A model generated the notes under the pieces. That model worked only from the letters and a program-made list of their open reading frames with translations, did no database searches and had not been told where the DNA came from. This document shows positions 61,972-64,000 of a stretch of DNA of 64,000 nt, piece by piece. Made by a program: the position numbers and the translations under genes. Each line of letters opens with the position of its first letter. Position 1 is the first letter of the stretch. Origin of the DNA: Halobacillus sp. A1 (GTDB taxonomy: Bacteria > Bacillota > Bacilli > Bacillales > Halobacillaceae). The stretch is taken from assembly GCF_024189295.1 (NCBI RefSeq), contig NZ_JAIZEN010000001.1, positions 1 through 64,000 of the forward strand, in the 5' to 3' direction.

Positions 61972-63429
61972 TTATTGGTTCTTTAATTTTACTATTCGTT
62001 TCATATTAACGGTGAAGACCGCCATCGCTGCTTGTAATTCCATGGCTTCAAGACCCGAAGATGAGGCGGTCTCATATCCGTGCCGTTGCTTTAATTCTCC
62101 ATTTTTCGCTTCAATTTTGTAACGGCTTTTCGCTCGTTCTTTAAATTCCTCCGTTTCTTGATATGCTGCTTGTTCCTGATGTTCATGAGATTGGATTCGG
62201 ATCGTATAGGTCTTACTTCCAGCCCCTTCTTTGTAACACCCTTCTCTCAATGGACAAACTTTACATTTCTCAATATCAAAATGATACCGAACTCTAGGGC
62301 TTTTATCTTTTGTAGCTTTTCGGCTATCTCTGCGCTTAAAAACGGCCATATGACCTGCGGGGCATACATACATCCCAGCGTCTTTATTATATTCAAAGGT
62401 TTGGTCTTTTCTTCGTGTTCCGTGTGTAATGGTGGAATTAAGTCGGGAGATTAACGTAATCTCCTGCTCATTGGCATATATTAAATTTTTCTTTTCCGAA
62501 TACGCGGCATCCCCAATTACCGTTTTTACGTCCATACCTGCTTCTATACTTTTTTCAATCAACGTAGTCAAATATTTCCCATCATTTTTTTCGCCCGTCG
62601 TCGTGGCGGCGGCTGTGATAATTCGTTCTTCACTCATGGCCAGATGAGTTTTGTAACCGAAAAAAGAAGTATCCGCTGACTTGTGACCCACTTTCGCATC
62701 GGGATCTGCGGACAATCGAAGATGTTCTAAGTCATCTTCTACCGTTTCTTTCAATAAGTTGAAAGATTCCTTCACTTTCGGGTAGGTCTTTAACGTAGGA
62801 TGGTCTTCAACGACCTGAAGAACGTTTTGGGTGTAATCTATTTCTTCTTCTATTGATGAACCCGTTGGTTTTGGAGGCATCTTTTCCTTCAGCGATTCTT
62901 CTTGGGCATAAACATGTTTTCGAAGGACTTTTGAACGGGATCGCAAAGCTTCCTGAGGAGATTCATGATTATAACGAGCCTTCGTGTGAGTGGAATCCAC
63001 AATGATCGCCGAGGATTGAAGAACGCCATTTTCCTGCGCTGTTTCGACGCTTTTTTTGATCAGAAGATTTAAAAATTCTTTGTCTTTAAGGCGATTTTTC
63101 CTAAAGTAAGACAGTAAGCTTGGCTCAATTACTTCGTCTTCAGGGGCCAGTTCTAGAAAGTATTTGAAGGACATATCAACGCGAGCTCTTTCCACCAAAT
63201 CGACATCGGACAACTGATAAGTAGTTTTAAGAAAAAGATATTTGAACATACGAATCGGATGAACCGCTTGACGTCCATTCGTGTGACAATACTTCGTTTT
63301 TAATTCCTCATAAATGAAAGTGAAATCGACAAGGTCATTGATCTGCCGGAGAAAATGGTCCTTGGGTACAATCAAATCATATAAATTGGAATATCCACTT
63401 ATGTTCATGGTCATCTGACGTTCAAGCAT
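61972..63429 (-). CDS. IS1182 family transposase
   Basis: A 485-residue DDE transposase: an N-terminal DUF772 domain (about 1-125, VDMSFKYFLELAPEDEV), catalytic Asp145 (VDSTHTKA), Asp307 (VIGDAAYSEKKN) and Glu440 or Glu445 (YKIEAKNGELKQRHG). Cys356, Cys389, Cys392 and Cys398 form a zinc-ribbon-like insert. Full length, with GAGGG 6 bases before the ATG, so the element may be active. Confidence 0.96.
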   Translation of the reverse strand: MLERQMTMNISGYSNLYDLIVPKDHFLRQINDLVDFTFIYEELKTKYCHTNGRQAVHPIRMFKYLFLKTTYQLSDVDLVERARVDMSFKYFLELAPEDEVIEPSLLSYFRKNRLKDKEFLNLLIKKSVETAQENGVLQSSAIIVDSTHTKARYNHESPQEALRSRSKVLRKHVYAQEESLKEKMPPKPTGSSIEEEIDYTQNVLQVVEDHPTLKTYPKVKESFNLLKETVEDDLEHLRLSADPDAKVGHKSADTSFFGYKTHLAMSEERIITAAATTTGEKNDGKYLTTLIEKSIEAGMDVKTVIGDAAYSEKKNLIYANEQEITLISRLNSTITHGTRRKDQTFEYNKDAGMYVCPAGHMAVFKRRDSRKATKDKSPRVRYHFDIEKCKVCPLREGCYKEGAGSKTYTIRIQSHEHQEQAAYQETEEFKERAKSRYKIEAKNGELKQRHGYETASSSGLEAMELQAAMAVFTVNMKRIVKLKNQ

Positions 63430-63465
63430 CTGAATCCCTCACTTTTATGTATTGTCTTTAGTGTA

Positions 63466-63520
63466 CAAGAAAACCGGAAGCATTTCGCCCATTCGGACGA
63501 AATGCTTCCGGTTTTTCTTG
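63466..63520 (-). terminator. terminator at the right end of the IS element, upstream of the transposase
   Basis: A stem of about 20 bp, CAAGAAAACCGGAAGCATTT with its complement (63501-63520, one extra T), lies between the right terminal repeat and the transposase. Read on the minus strand it ends in TTTTCTTG and would block outside transcription from entering the transposase gene. Confidence 0.8.
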
Positions 63521-63545
63521 TAAGAGGGACTTTTTCAGTGGCCTC

Positions 63546-63640
63546 GCTTCGCTCTCCGGGGTCTCACCAAGCACTCTCTTCCCACAGGAGTCTCGTAATT
63601 TCCCGGAGCTCTTTGCGATGATAAGGGGGTACGGAAACAC
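63546..63640. repeat. type 1 repeat, copy I, right half
   Basis: After the duplicated GCTTCGCT the core continues GGGGTCTCACC, CACTCTCTTCCCACAGGAG and TCTCGTAATTTCCCGGAG, then the outer flank GTACGGAAACACCG. Joined to 61745-61858 it gives one complete copy. The rest, 63641-63903, shows no gene I can support. Confidence 0.75.
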
Positions 63641-63903
63641 CGATTTCAGGATGTCAGATGCTGCGCGACAGTTATAATAAAAACTTGATATTGAGCGGTT
63701 TATCCCTATAAACTACCGCTTCACCCCAAAAAATAGATGGTCGTATGCTGATTTTCATAAACATGCGGCCCATGTTGAACAGCTGCAATATTCTCACTGG
63801 AAAGGGATAAAGAAGACGCTACTTCTTGCAAAAAAGATTCATTTCTAGCTTACTTTCACGGAAATGAAAAGGGTTTTAGGAATGTGTGAGGCTCCTACCT
63901 TTG

Positions 63904-64000
63904 AAAGCGGAAGCACTTCGTTCAGCGGACTGGACTGAGCTGGCGGAGATAAAAATAATTCAAAGAACGGTATAAGAGGGTTCGTTCATCTCCTATCGAT
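63904..64000. repeat. type 2 repeat, cut by the window end
   Basis: Begins AAAGCGGAAGCACTTCGTTC and continues with ACTGGACTGAGCTG, matching the start of the type 2 repeat at 24.79 kb. As there, a CTCCT...TTTG stretch (63893-63903) lies just before it. The end lies beyond the window. Confidence 0.7.

Larger units (their letters stand above)
61859..63545 (-). mobile_element. IS1182 family insertion sequence, complete
   Basis: A 1,687-bp element with 15-bp perfect terminal inverted repeats (GAGGCCACTGAAAAA at 61859-61873; its complement at 63531-63545), one transposase gene, and hairpin terminators just inside both ends. Both flanks carry the 8-bp duplication GCTTCGCT (61851-61858, 63546-63553). 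Removing the element rejoins an intact type 1 repeat, so it sits in the repeat's loop region. Confidence 0.93.

Noticed and set aside
61972-63429. Broken or partial transposase
   Set aside because: The frame is full length, the DDE residues are present, and both terminal repeats and the target duplication are intact.
15951-63640. Type 1 repeats as a CRISPR array
   Set aside because: The copies are dispersed, long and palindromic, without regular spacers or cas genes.

Overview
The window is chromosomal DNA of a low-GC, spore-forming Bacillaceae species, most likely a moderately halophilic genus such as Halobacillus or a close relative. The pointers are the gene order tRNA cluster, sprT, cmpA, tex, rsbX to rsbR, ndoA-ndoAI, alr, ydcC, nnr, acpS and ydcA, which matches the Bacillus subtilis ydc/rsb region. 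Strong AGGAGG ribosome sites, frequent TTG and GTG starts, acidic proteins, a BCCT osmolyte transporter and sporulation genes (cmpA, a yppG-like gene) agree. The genus is inferred; no database search was possible.

Region 1 (1-1640) is the 5' end of a 16S rRNA gene preceded by twelve tRNA genes on the minus strand, with three promoter-like sites before or inside the array. Region 2 (1.7-15.9 kb) is conserved core: the SprT-like protein and CmpA, Tex, the complete stressosome/sigma-B operon (RsbR, S, T, U, V, W, SigB, RsbX) with an internal sigma-B promoter, the NdoA/NdoAI toxin-antitoxin pair, alanine racemase, a YdcC lipoprotein, NAD(P)HX repair, AcpS and a rhomboid protease. Region 3 (16-34 kb) holds the CshA helicase, an EamA exporter, DegV, an esterase, small redox and SDR enzymes, an ABC-F protein with a leader peptide and attenuator, MarR regulators, a MATE exporter, two lipid kinases (one here, one at 59 kb) and a YknW/YknX-like pair.

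Region 4 (34-48 kb) is accessory: a VOC protein, a BMP binding lipoprotein translationally coupled to a chemoreceptor, a cadC-cadA metal efflux operon, and a five-gene operon of a YnjBCD-type ABC importer plus a TVP38/DedA-like membrane protein. Region 5 (47-61.7 kb) holds redox proteins, a DUF368 (PopT-like) protein, a BCCT transporter, acetyltransferases, a gamma-glutamyltransferase-like protein lacking the usual threonine nucleophile, Ohr, a lytic transglycosylase, a candidate small RNA and a nitrilase-family amidase. Region 6 (61.8-64 kb) is an intact IS1182-type element.

A large imperfect-palindrome repeat family (type 1, at nine places) lies in the gene-free stretches, mainly at the 3' ends of convergent genes. 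One copy carries a second repeat type inside it, and another is split by the IS1182 element with an 8-bp target duplication. No CRISPR array, prophage or defence island was seen. The most unusual items are the repeat family and its use as an insertion site, the leader-regulated ABC-F gene, the possible small RNA near 58.9 kb with two anti-Shine-Dalgarno motifs, and the lipoprotein-chemoreceptor pair.
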